Positions 22,590-36,104 of a stretch of DNA of 64,000 bases are shown piece by piece (position 1 is the first letter of the stretch; each line of letters opens with the position of its first letter). Under the pieces are notes generated by a model that saw only the letters and a list, made by a program, of their open reading frames with translations, was not told the origin of the DNA and searched no databases. The position numbers and the translations under genes were made by a program. This DNA is from Pterobdella sp. o SKG-2022 (lineage: Eukaryota > Annelida > Clitellata > Hirudinida > Piscicolidae): positions 8,879,868 through 8,943,867 of the forward strand of contig OZ038322.1 in NCBI GenBank assembly GCA_964035795.1, written 5' to 3'.

Positions 22590-23961
22590 TTTATTTTATT
22601 AAACTATTCAAGTTAGTAATGACTTTTTGAGGTCAGGATCATTTCTTTTAAAGCTTTTGGTTTTGTTTGGTAAGCAATCCCTTTAAGTTTTATGAGTTGT
22701 TTGCTATAGGAAGATTGTCCAAAGGAAGTTTTTAGTGTGGAAACCAACCAAAACGCTGTTTTTTTATATTTTTAAACTGAAAAATTTAAAATTTTTGTTT
22801 TATATTTTTGAGCCAAAAATATTTAATCTAAAATTTTTGTGAGCAGTACACAAACTTTTTAACAAACACTTAGCTGTCAAATATTAGTAGTGAAATTTAG
22901 CATTCACCAAAATTCCATTTTCATATTCTTCGCATATAAAAAAATAAAACTTCCATTTTTAAACAACAAATGAATAAGCAAAATAAACACAGAAGGTAAA
23001 ATAGAAATGTTAATGGTGTTGGAGGTCATGTTAAAAAATCCAGTAAAAAAGTTTGCCTCCAAAAAATGAATGAAAGACCTATGCGTTAATGCACGTAACA
23101 GCCTTGGTTCAAAACCTCCTTCGGGAGCTGAATGTGCTCGAGGAAAATAAGACTTTATAGATGAATTGGAAAACGATACATAGTTCACAGTTTAGAAAAA
23201 TATTTTGAGGTCATAATTGATAAATTATTCAAATTAAAAATCATTAAGAACATTCGATGTCTCTTAAAAACTTTATAATTCCATGTTTTTTGAACTCGGA
23301 AGACCTGTACTTCAATGTACAAGGATACAGCTAACCTAATTAGTTATAAAGTATAAAAGCCTAACTCAAATTTTAAAGTCGAAAAACACAGTGTTTATTA
23401 ATAAAAAGACACAAAGCTGATAATTTAACATTTGCTAATTAAAGCTAGTCTTACGAAAAGCTTCGTGTCTTTTTAAATACATACTTTGTTTTTGTAAACC
23501 TTAAAATAATTAGTTACCTGATGATTGTATAGAAAATATATCGAAAAGCTTCGTCTCATTAAAAAAACCAAATATGATCGTGTTTTTATGATTCACCTTT
23601 TGGAGGCTAATTAATCACAAACCAATACGCTATCAACAATGAGTCCCACTGATAAAATCATACCACACCAAACAAGGATTTTAGTCCAAGAGCAAACAAC
23701 CTTCATATTGGAACAAAACATTTCCAACATAGACCACAACACTCCACCAAACTAGCCCTCACAAAAACCACCTTCTCGCAACACAACACACATTCAAGTA
23801 CACCAAAACACTCTTACTTCTGAATTTCCAATTACTCAAATAGTCCCCAAAGCCGACCTATTTCATAAAAAATCTGATACAGACAGTCAAGTAACAACGA
23901 AAAAAAAACTCTTCCCACCATGGAGTTGAATCAAATGTAATGAGGAACCAACTGAACAGAC

Positions 23962-26900
23962 CTGCCACGTTGGAGACCCAGAGTCCAGAAGTGCCATGAA
24001 CTCGCCACACAAATCCTTCACTATCTCTTCTCCTAAGAACTTCTGATAATAGGCCTGTGAGTAATGTTAACGTGCTGATGTATCATGAGGCAGAGTGAGA
24101 GTATGTAGGTGCATAATGAACCAGATGACCTCGTGGGTGATGATTGTTTGTCATAACGAATTCGAACAGCCAGATTTTGTACTTACAAGTTTTAATTTTT
24201 GATTCTTCATGCAATAATTTAGCCATTTTTGATTATATTGCTGTGCATGTCCTCGTTACTAGAGTTGACAACAGTTGGCCTAGATTAGTGATACTACTAT
24301 TTAACACTAATATATAGCAATTAAAGTACAACATTTGACTTGAGACAAATCTTTATACTGCAAGTTTGAGCTAATGTTCAACTCGAAATTATCGAAATTC
24401 AAAATCCGGGGTTTCCACAAGGGCAGTTTTCTTATGCATTGTCAAATAGGATAATTTCTTAAGCCGAATGAAAAAATACCAGACTATTAGTTTGTCAATA
24501 TCTTTTACCAGAGTCTACTAATATTTAGGTTATAACAAAAAAGCAACCTTTAACCATAAACGCTTATTTGAATACATAAATGCTAAAAACGTGGCTAGTA
24601 AATAAATAAATGAAATAATGAATAACAATAAGAGATAATAACAATGAATATACAAACCACAGTGTCTGCATTATCTTGTCGGTAACATCTGAAACGTTCT
24701 TTTTCCTCTGCAATCATTCAGCATACATACAAATGATTAAGTATTAATACCGAGGTTATGATTATTGGATTAACATTATTATTGTAAAATTTATTGTTAA
24801 TACTGTTATTGTCTTCTGACGCTTGCCTACATTTTGACTTCCCAAAAGCAGGCATTAAATGCTATAAGTCATGAAAATGATTATTCTTATTTTTTAATGT
24901 TTAAGAGTTCTTGCTATGTGCCACATGTTCAATTCAATAATAATAGTATTTTTTATAAAGTTAGTATTAATATTATAAGAGTATCTTAAACATCATCATC
25001 TTCTTCTTTCTCATAACCACCATTATCCTGACCATCATTACATATCTCATCCTCAAATCTTCTCCATCATCACCACTTCTAGTACAACCATCAAAACTTA
25101 TCCCTACCAACCAACATCATTATCACAATTACCACCACCCTTATAAACACCATCACCATCATTCCCCCACACAATCACTACCAGCCGACCCACCAGCACT
25201 CCACAAATGATAGCCATGCAGAGGATGAATAATCTTCTTCTTCATCACCCGAAAGGCTGCTTTGAAGAACGGAATAAAAAACTCTTCTACTTCCTTTTTA
25301 TCATTTTCTCCAGTCAGTGCATCCTGTATTTCAGTATCATTGAACGCTAACCGTTTCATGTTAGAGTGATTTTTGCCTATATTGGTGTAATTTTAAAAGG
25401 TGATAACCTACCACAACCTAACAAAAAAATACATTGAAAGGAAGAAGTTGCACTCAAATTGCAATAAAAGTTCAATTGAGTGAAAAAATGAACACCATCA
25501 CTCTGGTTCACCTCATTTCATCCTTGCAAAAACTTTAACGTGAAAAAGCCACAAAATCACTAAAAAACAAATTGTATCTATAAAAACCCTCAATTTGAAA
25601 AATTAAATTAAAAACTATCCCAAACATCATTTAATACAACCAAACTCACTCCAGCATGGAACAAACATACAAGAACAACAACACCAACGATTACGATAAC
25701 GACACAGACCTGCAAAAAGTACCAGAAAGCGAAAGTGAGATCACTGTGGCACTCATCCACTGGGAACTGGCCTGGGATGTCCATGCAGCCCTGTAGAGTG
25801 GTGCCGTTGCATGAATACTAGAGAGATGACTAGGATACTATTTATTTTGTATTATTATTATTTTGTTAATACTAATATTATTATTGTTATTAGTTTACTG
25901 TGGTGGTGACCGAAAACTTTATTAAGCTTCTATTTTCCTTAAACTCAAACCAATCCTCATTTTTACCCAATAATACTTGAAAAAATTAAATATTTCAGTG
26001 AAACTTTTTTTAATCAATTTGGTATTGAATAACTGAAGTTACAACTAATTGGATCGTTCATCTCTGCTGCAAGCATTATTTGAAAAAAAGCAAAAATAAC
26101 AACAATAATAACAAAGAATAACGGAAAAATAAAACAAAAATGATAAAAACACATGCAATAAAAGCAACGAATACTCACCACAACCATATGCATCAGGTCG
26201 GTGGTGGTTTTGGTAATATAAGGGTGGGTGAAGACGTGTGTTATAAGTAGTTTGATGCACAACTGTGCCACATAAACCACCAAACGACATAAATCCTCCC
26301 CAAAGTCCTGTTTCATAGAATTATGATGTCATCAGTAGTAGTTTTAGCATTATTTGTGGTAATATTAGTTTTCGTAGTATTAGTTGTTTTAGTCATATTA
26401 GTTGTTGTTGCAGTATTAGTAGTTGTAATATTTATTGTTGAAGTAGTAGTAGTAGTAACTCATAAAAGTAGTAACACTAGTTATTTTGTAGCAATATTAA
26501 TTACAGTTATAGTAGTAATTTTAGTTATGATTAATGTGGTAGTAATACTATCTAGAGTTATTGTAATGCTAAAATTTCACGATAATGTAACGCACATGAT
26601 CTTTGACTTCATGAGTCTGTTTCCACAAGTCAACAATGTCTGTCACTCTATTCATGTACTCAAAGACTTTGAATGGGTAACTGCAAAAAAATCAATCACC
26701 TTATTGGTACATTTATCATACATACAATAGCACCTCTCAATAATTTTTTAATTAAAGCTTTATTGGAGCAACTTAAATGCTTATGTTTATTTTATTTCCT
26801 CACCTGTTTACCAAATCCTTCAATGAATATATTCAACTATATATAAGCAATTGACTTTACGTAATGCAAGCAGATAAAAACTGAATGATACATACAGATG

Positions 26901-29809
26901 GTTGGTGGGACACTGGAAAAAGACCAAAAGGCATTCCAGAGCTTCCTTCGAGTTCCTTGAAACGTTGTATTATTATCATCAATGTGTTTAAATTATATGG
27001 TGATAACCAAACGTGGAAACGGAAGTGAAAAAATAACGATGGTTTAACTTTTACGAGATTTTGAATGCTCAATGATTTTGTAAAATGATTTCAAAATCTA
27101 ATCCGTTGGTTTTAATGCAAAAATGAACTGGTTTTTTCATAAACGGTATACACGCACACAACTCAAAATAAAATCTTTAAAAGTATTATTTTTTCACCAA
27201 CACCATTCTTATTTCAAATAAAACCACCTTTGCAGGGTGCCAAAGATCTGGGAGTACAGATGATCATAGTGGCCTGAAGCGAGGTGCTCGATCAAGGGCA
27301 GCCAAACCTGCAAGCAGCACAGAGATGCAGCAACCACCGAGTCAGTATGAGCGTTCTGGTGCTCCAGAATGTTTTGCCCCAGCTTCAGAACTGGTGCGTA
27401 AAGTAGGGTTACTCTGCTTTATGATGAATGCGAATTGAAATCGTAATGAAGACGTAAGTAGATAGACAAATAAGATATGTGAATTGAAAACAACGATAAA
27501 TAATAACACTCAATTTTGTATACAAATGTTGAAGCTTATAATTGAAAATAACTAGTGTGGTTGGAGAACTTTTTAACGAATCCAGTGCTTTTTGAAAAAA
27601 TAAGAAAAGTTTCGAAAATTTATTATTTTAGAGTATCAATAATTTTTTTTAAATTCCAAAAATCAAATAGTTTTCTGATATTTATTTACATCGGAAGCTT
27701 GATTTAAATCTAAGCCCATTTAAATTTAGCAACTTAAATTCTATGACTTAATTAAAAGCTCACAAATTTATGAACAAATAAATTTTTTTCTTTTTGCGTT
27801 TAAAATTCTCCATATAAGTTTGAAGTATCTTTTGGAAATTAATATTATGAACACATTCAATATTTCTCAAAATAATAAATACCCTTAAAACTTATAGCAA
27901 ACCCAATATCATCTAGATCTGACAATAAAGTTGATACAAATAGTTGAATAACAAACACCTATTTCTACAGCAAAACTTCAGATTATGAGGATTCATAAGA
28001 ACACGTAGAGAAAATTTTTATTGAACTAAAATTTTCCACAAATATAACCTTGAGATAATTCATTAGCTAATAAATGATGACAAAATCAAGTTTACAAAAG
28101 AGCATACAATGTCTCTGAAAATAATCAAACATCTATGATTCTAGAATGAAATGAAATATTGAAAAACATCTGAAAAGAGTACTTATTTACTGGTTTATTG
28201 GTTAATTGAAGCAATCAATAAATATAAAACACACCACAATATATAAACGCCACACACCTCAAAACTTAGGCTTAACATCTAGCCACATTTAAAGAATGAA
28301 ATATGGTGAGAATGAAAGCTATGATAAAAAAGAAACAGTGTTAATATTTATTCAATCAAGTTTAAAACCTCCATAATAAGAAAGTTAAGACCTTGAAACC
28401 TATTAAACAAGTTAGATGGGTGGTTGGACACCTCAAACACAACATAATGCAGACACTAACCTACATGTGCCTCCTGAGCCAGTACACTTTTGAGGGGGTC
28501 TGTGTTGTCCATGTAACAAACCTGCTCAGTATTTCAATGCATTTTGCTTGATTCAAAGCTTCATGTTTGATTGAATATAAATGTTTTAGTTGATTTAATA
28601 GAACTAAGATTTTAATTTAATTTACTAAAAGTGAGGTATCGTAAATGGATAATCAATTCCTAAGAGTTTTATGTTGATAGAGTTACTCAATAGTACAATA
28701 ATATTACATCTCCAGGTAAAACAGTGAGAATTTCTAGAAAGTTCACAATGTTAGACTCCTGTGAAATTATATCACAAATGGTTTTTATGTGAGTCTGAAT
28801 GCATGCCAATTTTAAGATATGAATACAAAAAAAGTTTAAACCTGACTTTTACTGAGTTCCCCATAATCATTTCTTAAAAGTTGATGAAGGTATTCCACTG
28901 AACCCTCTTTTCTTGTCAATATGCTTTTTCTTAAGTATTGACTTATCTGGAAAGAAAGTTTAACAGATAGATACCAAGATTTTAAATCCCCACTATACCG
29001 TGGGTGACCAGATTTACTACATCTACTATGAGTATCAAATGTTATAGTATGAAATTATTCAAATAATAAATGAACTTTATAACTTGAAATTATTATATGG
29101 TTGAATGACTTTTTGGAGTTTATTTTTTTTCAACTATTACAATATACACTAAACTGTCATGCATATTTTCTTCTGAATATGTTTTGTAGGACATTGTTGG
29201 TTGTTAAGAATGTAGAATAACTTTTCTCGTAGATTTATCAACTCTGAATCTGGAACTTCATGCCTATGTCATGAAATTTTAAGTAGTCAAACCAAAATTA
29301 ATATTCTTTAATATAAGTTACTGAATATAACAAACCAGTGATATTGTAATTTGTTGAAAAGACTGTTAACTCCAAAGAATTTGATCAGCTCAGACTGAAA
29401 ATCAAAATTGAAATAAAATTTATTTTTTAAATGTGGTCAAAAACCAGTTAAAAGAATAAAATAGTTAGAAATTTATTGCTTTAAACCAGTGATAACTTAT
29501 ATATGAACAGACTAAAATTTATACTAAGAGTTAACTTCAAGCCAGAAAAGTAATTTTTGTCAACTTAACCTTTTCAGGAGCCAATAAATCCCAACAAAAT
29601 GCCCATGCTTCTTTTGAAAATTGAGCATTTGTAAGCCACATATTCAACTCATTGCTTGGCTCTGAATAGAAAGCATTCACAACCTAAAATATTATTTAGA
29701 TATAAATTAATACTGCAATCATAATTAAATTATACAAAAAATTCAAACTTACCCTTTCAACATTTTCTGATGAAATATCTTCAAGAGAAGATAAGGTTTC
29801 TAAATCCAT
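23962..29809 (-). pseudogene. IPO13: Importin-13, 5' half of gene (unit 2)
   Basis: All exons listed for unit 1 recur at +18692 (first coding exon 29809-29753, last visible exon 24054-23962). Reading frames and splice sites are unchanged. Truncated at the 23621/23622 junction in the same way. Confidence 0.85.
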
Positions 29810-29977
29810 AACTTTAAACGTATTGTAAAAATTGAAATTTTGAATAATTTAAAAATGTTTCTTGAAATTTAACAAAATTGTAAATTTATTTATATTAACT
29901 CTAAAATATTAAATCAAAACATTTAGCGCTTACTTTAGGGATTTTAAAGTAAGAATAATTTCATTATACTTTGAAAA

Positions 29978-30847
29978 ATTATTTGGAGTATTTATCAATT
30001 CAAATTATTTATCAATAATTTTCAAAATAAGACAAAAATCAGATTTTTTGAATGTTTTTAAAAAGCTAAAATTCCCACAATTTCAAAGCATCACAAAAAT
30101 AAACTGAAATCTAATGAACAACTGATGAATTTCGATGCAAAAATACTAAAAATTATTTGGAGTATTTATCAATTCAAATTATTTTTCAATAATTTTCAAA
30201 ATTAAACAAAAATCAGATTTTTTGAATGTTTTTAAAAAGCTAAAATTTCCACAATTTCAAAGCATCACAAAAATAAACTGAAATCTAATGAACAACTGAT
30301 GAATTTCGATGCAAAAATACTAAAAATTATTTGGAGTATTTATCAATTCAAATTATTTATCAATAATTTTCAAAATTAAACAAAAATCAGATTTTTTGAA
30401 TGTTTTTAAAAAGCTAAAATTTCCACAATTTCAAAGCATCACAAAAATAAACTGAAATCTAATGAACAACTGATGAATTTCGATGCAAAAATACTAAAAA
30501 TTATTTGGAGTATTTATCAATTCAAATTATTTTTCAATAATTTTCAAAATTAAACAAAAATCAGATTTTTTGAATGTTTTTAAAAAGCTAAAATTTCCAC
30601 AATTTCAAAGCATCACAAAAATAAACTGAAATCTAATGAACAACTGATGAATTTCGATGCAAAAATACTAAAAATTATTTGGAGTATTTATCAATTCAAA
30701 TTATTTTTCAATAATTTTCAAAATTAAACAAAAATCAGATTTTTTGAATGTTTTTAAAAAGCTAAAATTTCCACAATTTCAAAGCATCACAAAAATAAAC
30801 TGAAATCTAATGAACAACTGATGAATTTCGATGCAAAAATACTATAT
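29978..30847. repeat. 174-bp minisatellite, 5 copies (unit 2)
   Basis: Copies begin at 29978, 30152, 30326, 30500 and 30674. The extra copy accounts exactly for the 174-bp length difference between units 1 and 2. Confidence 0.95.
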
Positions 30848-31808
30848 TTATTTCAGACACATCTATAAGAAAAAATGCGATAGCCTTATAAACACAACAG
30901 TGTACAGAAAACCCTTAAACATGGGTCAGACCGTAAACCTGAAACTAAACCAGAACCCGAAACATGGTTCAAAGTTGAAAAAAAATCTGTAAGTTTTAAT
31001 AATAATTGATATATTTCAATTCTTAATTTAGAAATTCAGCTTACTTTGCCAAAAATACATGATAATACCAAGATTGGCAGAAAAAGGGAACAAAAGCTTG
31101 AAAAAACTAGTTTGAAGTGGTTTAAACAAAAAAAAACTAGTAAAATATAAATTTTGAAAATATTGAGATTCTGTATAAGGCCAGAGCGAAACAAAAAAGA
31201 TACATCGGCATGAAAATATGGAAAAGGTTAGAAAATAAGGTATTTTGACAAGTACAAAGATAGGTTTGGAAACATGAAACTTGAGTTTTTCAAAGATATA
31301 ATATGTTTGCACAATGACATTTGTACAATTTGATTCCAAAGTATAGTAAAGTCAAAGAAGTAGTTGTCAAAAAGCCCATAAAATTGAAAATGATTTAAAA
31401 TCTTGACAATCAAACCTAAACATAAGTTATATATTCACGAAGAATGCTTTCAAAAAGCTCGTCATCATGTCTTAATAATGAAAAAGCTCATAAACATTGT
31501 GATTTAATTTTTGTCGTGAAATTAGAATTTTAACGATTACACTGTAATATTTTTATTAGAAAATATGATTGACCTTTATTCATGTGACAATAATTCCAAG
31601 AAATAAGAGTTTTAACCTTTGAAATCTCCAATCGAGATTTCAATTATTTGCCAAACTTATAACTAAAATAAACTCCCAAGTGGTTTCAATTGAATATTTT
31701 CCTAACTTGATAAAAGAAGAGAATTAAGTGGAAAAGAGTTAAAGGTTAAACAAATTTTCGGTCTATAAAAGAACGTTGAAGCAGAGATCATTCAGTGAAA
31801 AGAACAAA

Positions 31809-32018
31809 ATGTTTATTATTGTGACAATTCTCTCACTTCTAGTGAGTTTGACAGTTGCATCGACAGATGAGACTCTGGTTGAAAAAGCATTTGGAACTCA
31901 AGTTGTCGAAGCAACGTTGGCAAAAATCCAAACAGTTTGTTTATTCGATAAAGACAACTTCTTATTCTATTTTGTCCAAAAAACGAATCCTGCATTTTCA
32001 AATATATTGAGAAATTGA
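31809..32018 (+). pseudogene. Truncated 5' copy of the vWA gene (unit 2)
   Basis: Same 69-codon frame as at 12943 with no visible change. It is followed by the same Penelope-like fragment, showing that truncation and insertion predate the unit duplications. Confidence 0.8.
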
Positions 32019-32409
32019 ATTCTTTCACTAGCAATCAGATTAAGTTCTCGTTTTCATGGGCGACACATAAGATTAGAGCCCTCTTCCCTCTCAAGGATAA
32101 GAATTCCCATGTTCACAATGTCATTTATAAAGAAAAGTGTAGTTGCAAGGAGACGTATGTAGGCGTGACCAAGAGAAATGCTACTACCAGATGGGCAGAG
32201 AACAAGGCTACAAATGGCACATCAGAACCTGCCAAACACATTTCCAGAAATCCCTCTCATGAATTCAAATGGAAAGTACTGAGCAGAGCCCCAGATGATT
32301 GGAGAAAAAGAAGAATTTTGGAAGCTTTTTTCATCAAATGTTGAATCCATCACTCAACGACCATAGAGACGTTAAAAACCTTTTGTTATTTAGAAATGGA
32401 ATTACCTAA
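31967..32409 (+). mobile_element. Penelope-like GIY-YIG fragment, unit 2
   Basis: Collinear copy of 13101-13543, with the same stop at 32342-32344 and the same frameshifted ending at 32407-32409. Confidence 0.8.
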
Positions 32410-34568
32410 TTTTGCCGAATAAATTTTTTCTTTAAAACTGCCTTTTTAATGTTTTATTTTATTTTTTAAATTTTATTCTATTTATTTATTATATTATTAT
32501 TTTATTTATTTTATTATTATTTTTTTAAAATTTTAATTATTATTATTTTATTTTATTATTACTTTTTTTAATTTTAATTTTATTTTATCTTTGGTCAGAA
32601 TATAAACAACGGTGTCTTTGAATTTTAACGTACTTGATAATGTTACTTTATTAACGAAAAGCTTTGTACTTAATAAAATTATCTTTAGTGTTCAAATAAT
32701 TTTCAGTATTTACTTTGGCTAAAGAAGATTATTATAATATAAATAGAATTGCTCTCGTTTTATAATCATACCAATGATTTATGACAAAGTTGAATTTGAC
32801 GAAAATTCTAGTTTTAATAAGGAAAGAATAACAAAAAATTGCCTAATTTTATGAAGTTGCATTTATTATTATTTTTTATTATGAGGATGAATGTGTTTTT
32901 GAAAAGTTTGTTATCTTTTTCATTCAATATCAATTGTTGAATTCAAGTGTTTATAAACTTTGCCTTCCAATTTTATATTTTCAAGATTGAAGCACTGGAC
33001 CACGAACAACATAATAAAATTCAACAAAATGTGTCCATCAAAGCACGAAGATTTTCAGTTTGCTATTAAATCATTCTCAGTTTTCATTTGCTTTTGAATC
33101 AATTTTCGACACAAAAATTAGTAACGATTTGTGAAATTTACTTTTTGTGCTACCGAAACTCCATTTTGGAAATATCAATAGTCGTCTTACATACATAAAT
33201 AAGTAGGAAAAAGGACACTGATAAGATTGAAACTATCGAAAAAAATTGAAAAAAGAAATTAAATGCGGTACTCACGTAAACGTTAAAAACTCTAAGTATA
33301 TAAAAGATATCGAAAGAAGAATGAAAGAATTGAGAAAGATTACATGTTATCTAACAATCACTTTGTGTAGCATTTTTATTATATAATTATCACCGAAAGT
33401 GGCTGTTATAAAAACTTTAAACAATTGTTTTTTTCATATTACATTCATAAGTTAAAACTTTCTTCAATTTTTGCAACAAACGTAAGTGTCCGCGAACGAA
33501 AAAAGCTAACTATTGAATCAACATTCATTTATCAAGATTTTTTTGTAAACCCTACCGAAAAAAAAACTATTCCTTAAATTTTGAACAATTTTCATTGTTT
33601 AACAAACAGAGTCAGTATCTAACGAACCCTCAAATAAGGAAATTATAAATCTTCAATAACAAAGCATCATGTGGCACCAGTAAACCAGATCCATGTTTGG
33701 TTGGAGTTGAATTAATAAAACATAATAATAGTGATATCATAATAATTATACTGAATTTGGAGAAATATTATGACCATTGAACCAAATAGTCTGCAAGGAT
33801 AACTTAACAGAATAAACTGCCAGTTAAAAACTAAGTTTTAAAAAAAATTTAGTTTTTTGAAAGTTGTTTCATTGAATTAGAGGGCAGTTGAAAAACTATG
33901 CGTTTTATAAATGTGTTATTTAAAATTAAATTGAAAATAATGGAAAAATAAATATTGTCTACCAAATTAAATATACGTAATCTGTCAAATATTAATTTTG
34001 AGAAAATTTAAAAAAAAACTTATGAAAGTTGATTCATGAAATTCTCTTCACCTTTAGTGCTTTATTTTTTCCAAGTCACACCATCTTTATCATTCCCAGA
34101 TAAAAATAATTTTTCATATTCTGTTGCATAGAATTATGAATGATTGGCTTTACTTTGAAAGCTCTTTTCTTCAAAACATAAAATCTTTCATCCTCACCAG
34201 AAACGCATAAAGTATTAATTATTTTCATTATTACTTGTGAAGGGTTTATGAGAAGTTTTTTTTACTTCAATGTTTAAGGTTATTTTTTCAGCATATATCA
34301 TTTTTTATTACCCTCAGAAGTACGTTGAGTAGTTATTGTTTTCTCTGTTAAAGAATAGCTTAATGCATATGATTATTTATCTCCGTTTTGATGATTTTTA
34401 TGTTAGTTACAAATCTTTAAAGAAAGAAATATCTCTATTTGACGAAATTCACACCTAAACTATTAAAATTTTTGAATAAATAGTCGACTATAAAATTTTC
34501 CATTTTTGCCACCCAATAATAATCATGAATCACACAAACACAATGAAACTTCAGTTTTGTAGTGAGAC

Positions 34569-35837
34569 GAAGTTTTTTGATATTTTTTCTTTATCATCAT
34601 CAAATAACTAATTTAACAAAAAGCTCATAAAAGAGACCGCTATAGCAAGACGGAAGGTTGATAGCACGTGTGGAAAGCTAAAAATTCAAATGAATGGGAC
34701 ATATTTTAAGACACGAAAATTTGTTGAAAACCCTTTAATAAGGAGAGATGAAAGAAAAACGACAAAAAGGGAAATGTAGACAATAATGCTGGCTGATATA
34801 ATATAAAGGGTTATGTAAAAAAAAAGAAAAAAGCTGAAATAAAAAAAATGAAAAACACAAATTTGAAAAACCTACTTTTTGTAGAAGAACAGCAAGATGA
34901 TTATAATAAATATACTTACATCCGCTAATAAAAAGTATATTGAAATTTTTTCTAAATTCAAAATAATTTCAACAGATAACAAATAGCATAAAAAAGTATG
35001 ATAAGACTCTGAAGAGATTTTGTACAGATATTAAAAAAGAAAAGCTTCAAAAAGCAAAATTGATAAATCTGGTCTTGACAATAATTGAAAAAATATAAAA
35101 GTTAGAGTTATATTACCAAATTTCATGAAAAAAATATCGAGCTGAAGAATGTAAGAAAAATTTTAAAAAATATTTATTTAATTGACAGCTAAATGAAGCA
35201 ATTATTTCGTATTGCTCGAAATCTCCTAGCTATGTATTTATTCCAATTTTGCTTCTTCCACTCTTCTCTATTTTGAGCTTTTGTCTTGGCTTCATCCAAG
35301 CCCGTTAAACCCATTTCCTTCATTGTATTTTTTGCTACTGTGGCAATATTCATGCATGGACGCCTTCTTGTTTTTTACCACTGAATGAATTTTAAAGCTC
35401 TATTGCCATCGCTGCATAGAATATGTGCAAGGTAGTTCCATCTTCTTTTCTTTATCAATTTTCTTATGTCTTGAAGTTTAGTTTTCTTTTCAAGGTTTTC
35501 ATTTGAAATGCGGTTTGCTTAAAATATCCGACATAATTTTCTCAAAATTTTTTTCACGAAAACTTCTAGATTTTTCAGATCGTTTTCAAAAGGACTCCAG
35601 TTTGGCAGTTCTATAATAAAATTTATCTTATATAAATTTTGAAATTTTTTATTTTATTGTTCAACAAAAAATTTGAAAGACAACAAATAAAGTGCAAAAC
35701 AGCGCCGGAATGAGAAATAAGAAAAATAACTGATTAAATAAATGATGATGCTTAATGCTTTGATACATAATTTTTAAGTAGAAATGAATTAATGGATCTC
35801 AATAGGGAGAGTTGAAAAAATAGAACTAAATTGGGAC
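34569..35837. repeat. 1,269-bp segment absent from unit 3 (unit 2 copy)
   Basis: Collinear with 15703-16971, with the same edges and the same internal LINE fragment. Confidence 0.88.
35189..35516 (-). mobile_element. Second LINE fragment (unit 2)
   Basis: Copy of 16323-16650 with the same in-frame stop. There is no counterpart in unit 3. Confidence 0.75.
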
Positions 35838-36104
35838 AAAGGTCGGCATACAATAGATTTTATAAGACTAATTTTAAATGAGGAAAGAATAATAAGCCTT
35901 TTTGATTAAAATATCCGATTGAATATTAATTTTTTCTAAGAATATGAACATTTCTACCACAAAAGACCCAATTGAAATTATCAAGTGTTTTCATTTCCTA
36001 GAAAACAAAATATCTACACTGAATTTAAGATAAGTCAAATGTCAAATAAACTTCACGACTATAAAAGAACATTGAAGCAGAGATCATTCAGTGAAAAGAA
36101 GAAA

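Larger units (their letters stand above)
4930..23621. repeat. Tandem unit 1 (18,692 bp)
   Basis: First complete copy of the array unit. Content in order: importin-13 5' half (minus), four-copy 174-bp minisatellite, truncated vWA copy with Penelope-like insert, intact vWA gene, fold-back element, LINE remnant and FReD gene (minus). It differs from unit 2 by one minisatellite copy (174 bp, exactly the length difference) and a handful of substitutions, for example at about 5332 and 5610. Confidence 0.93.
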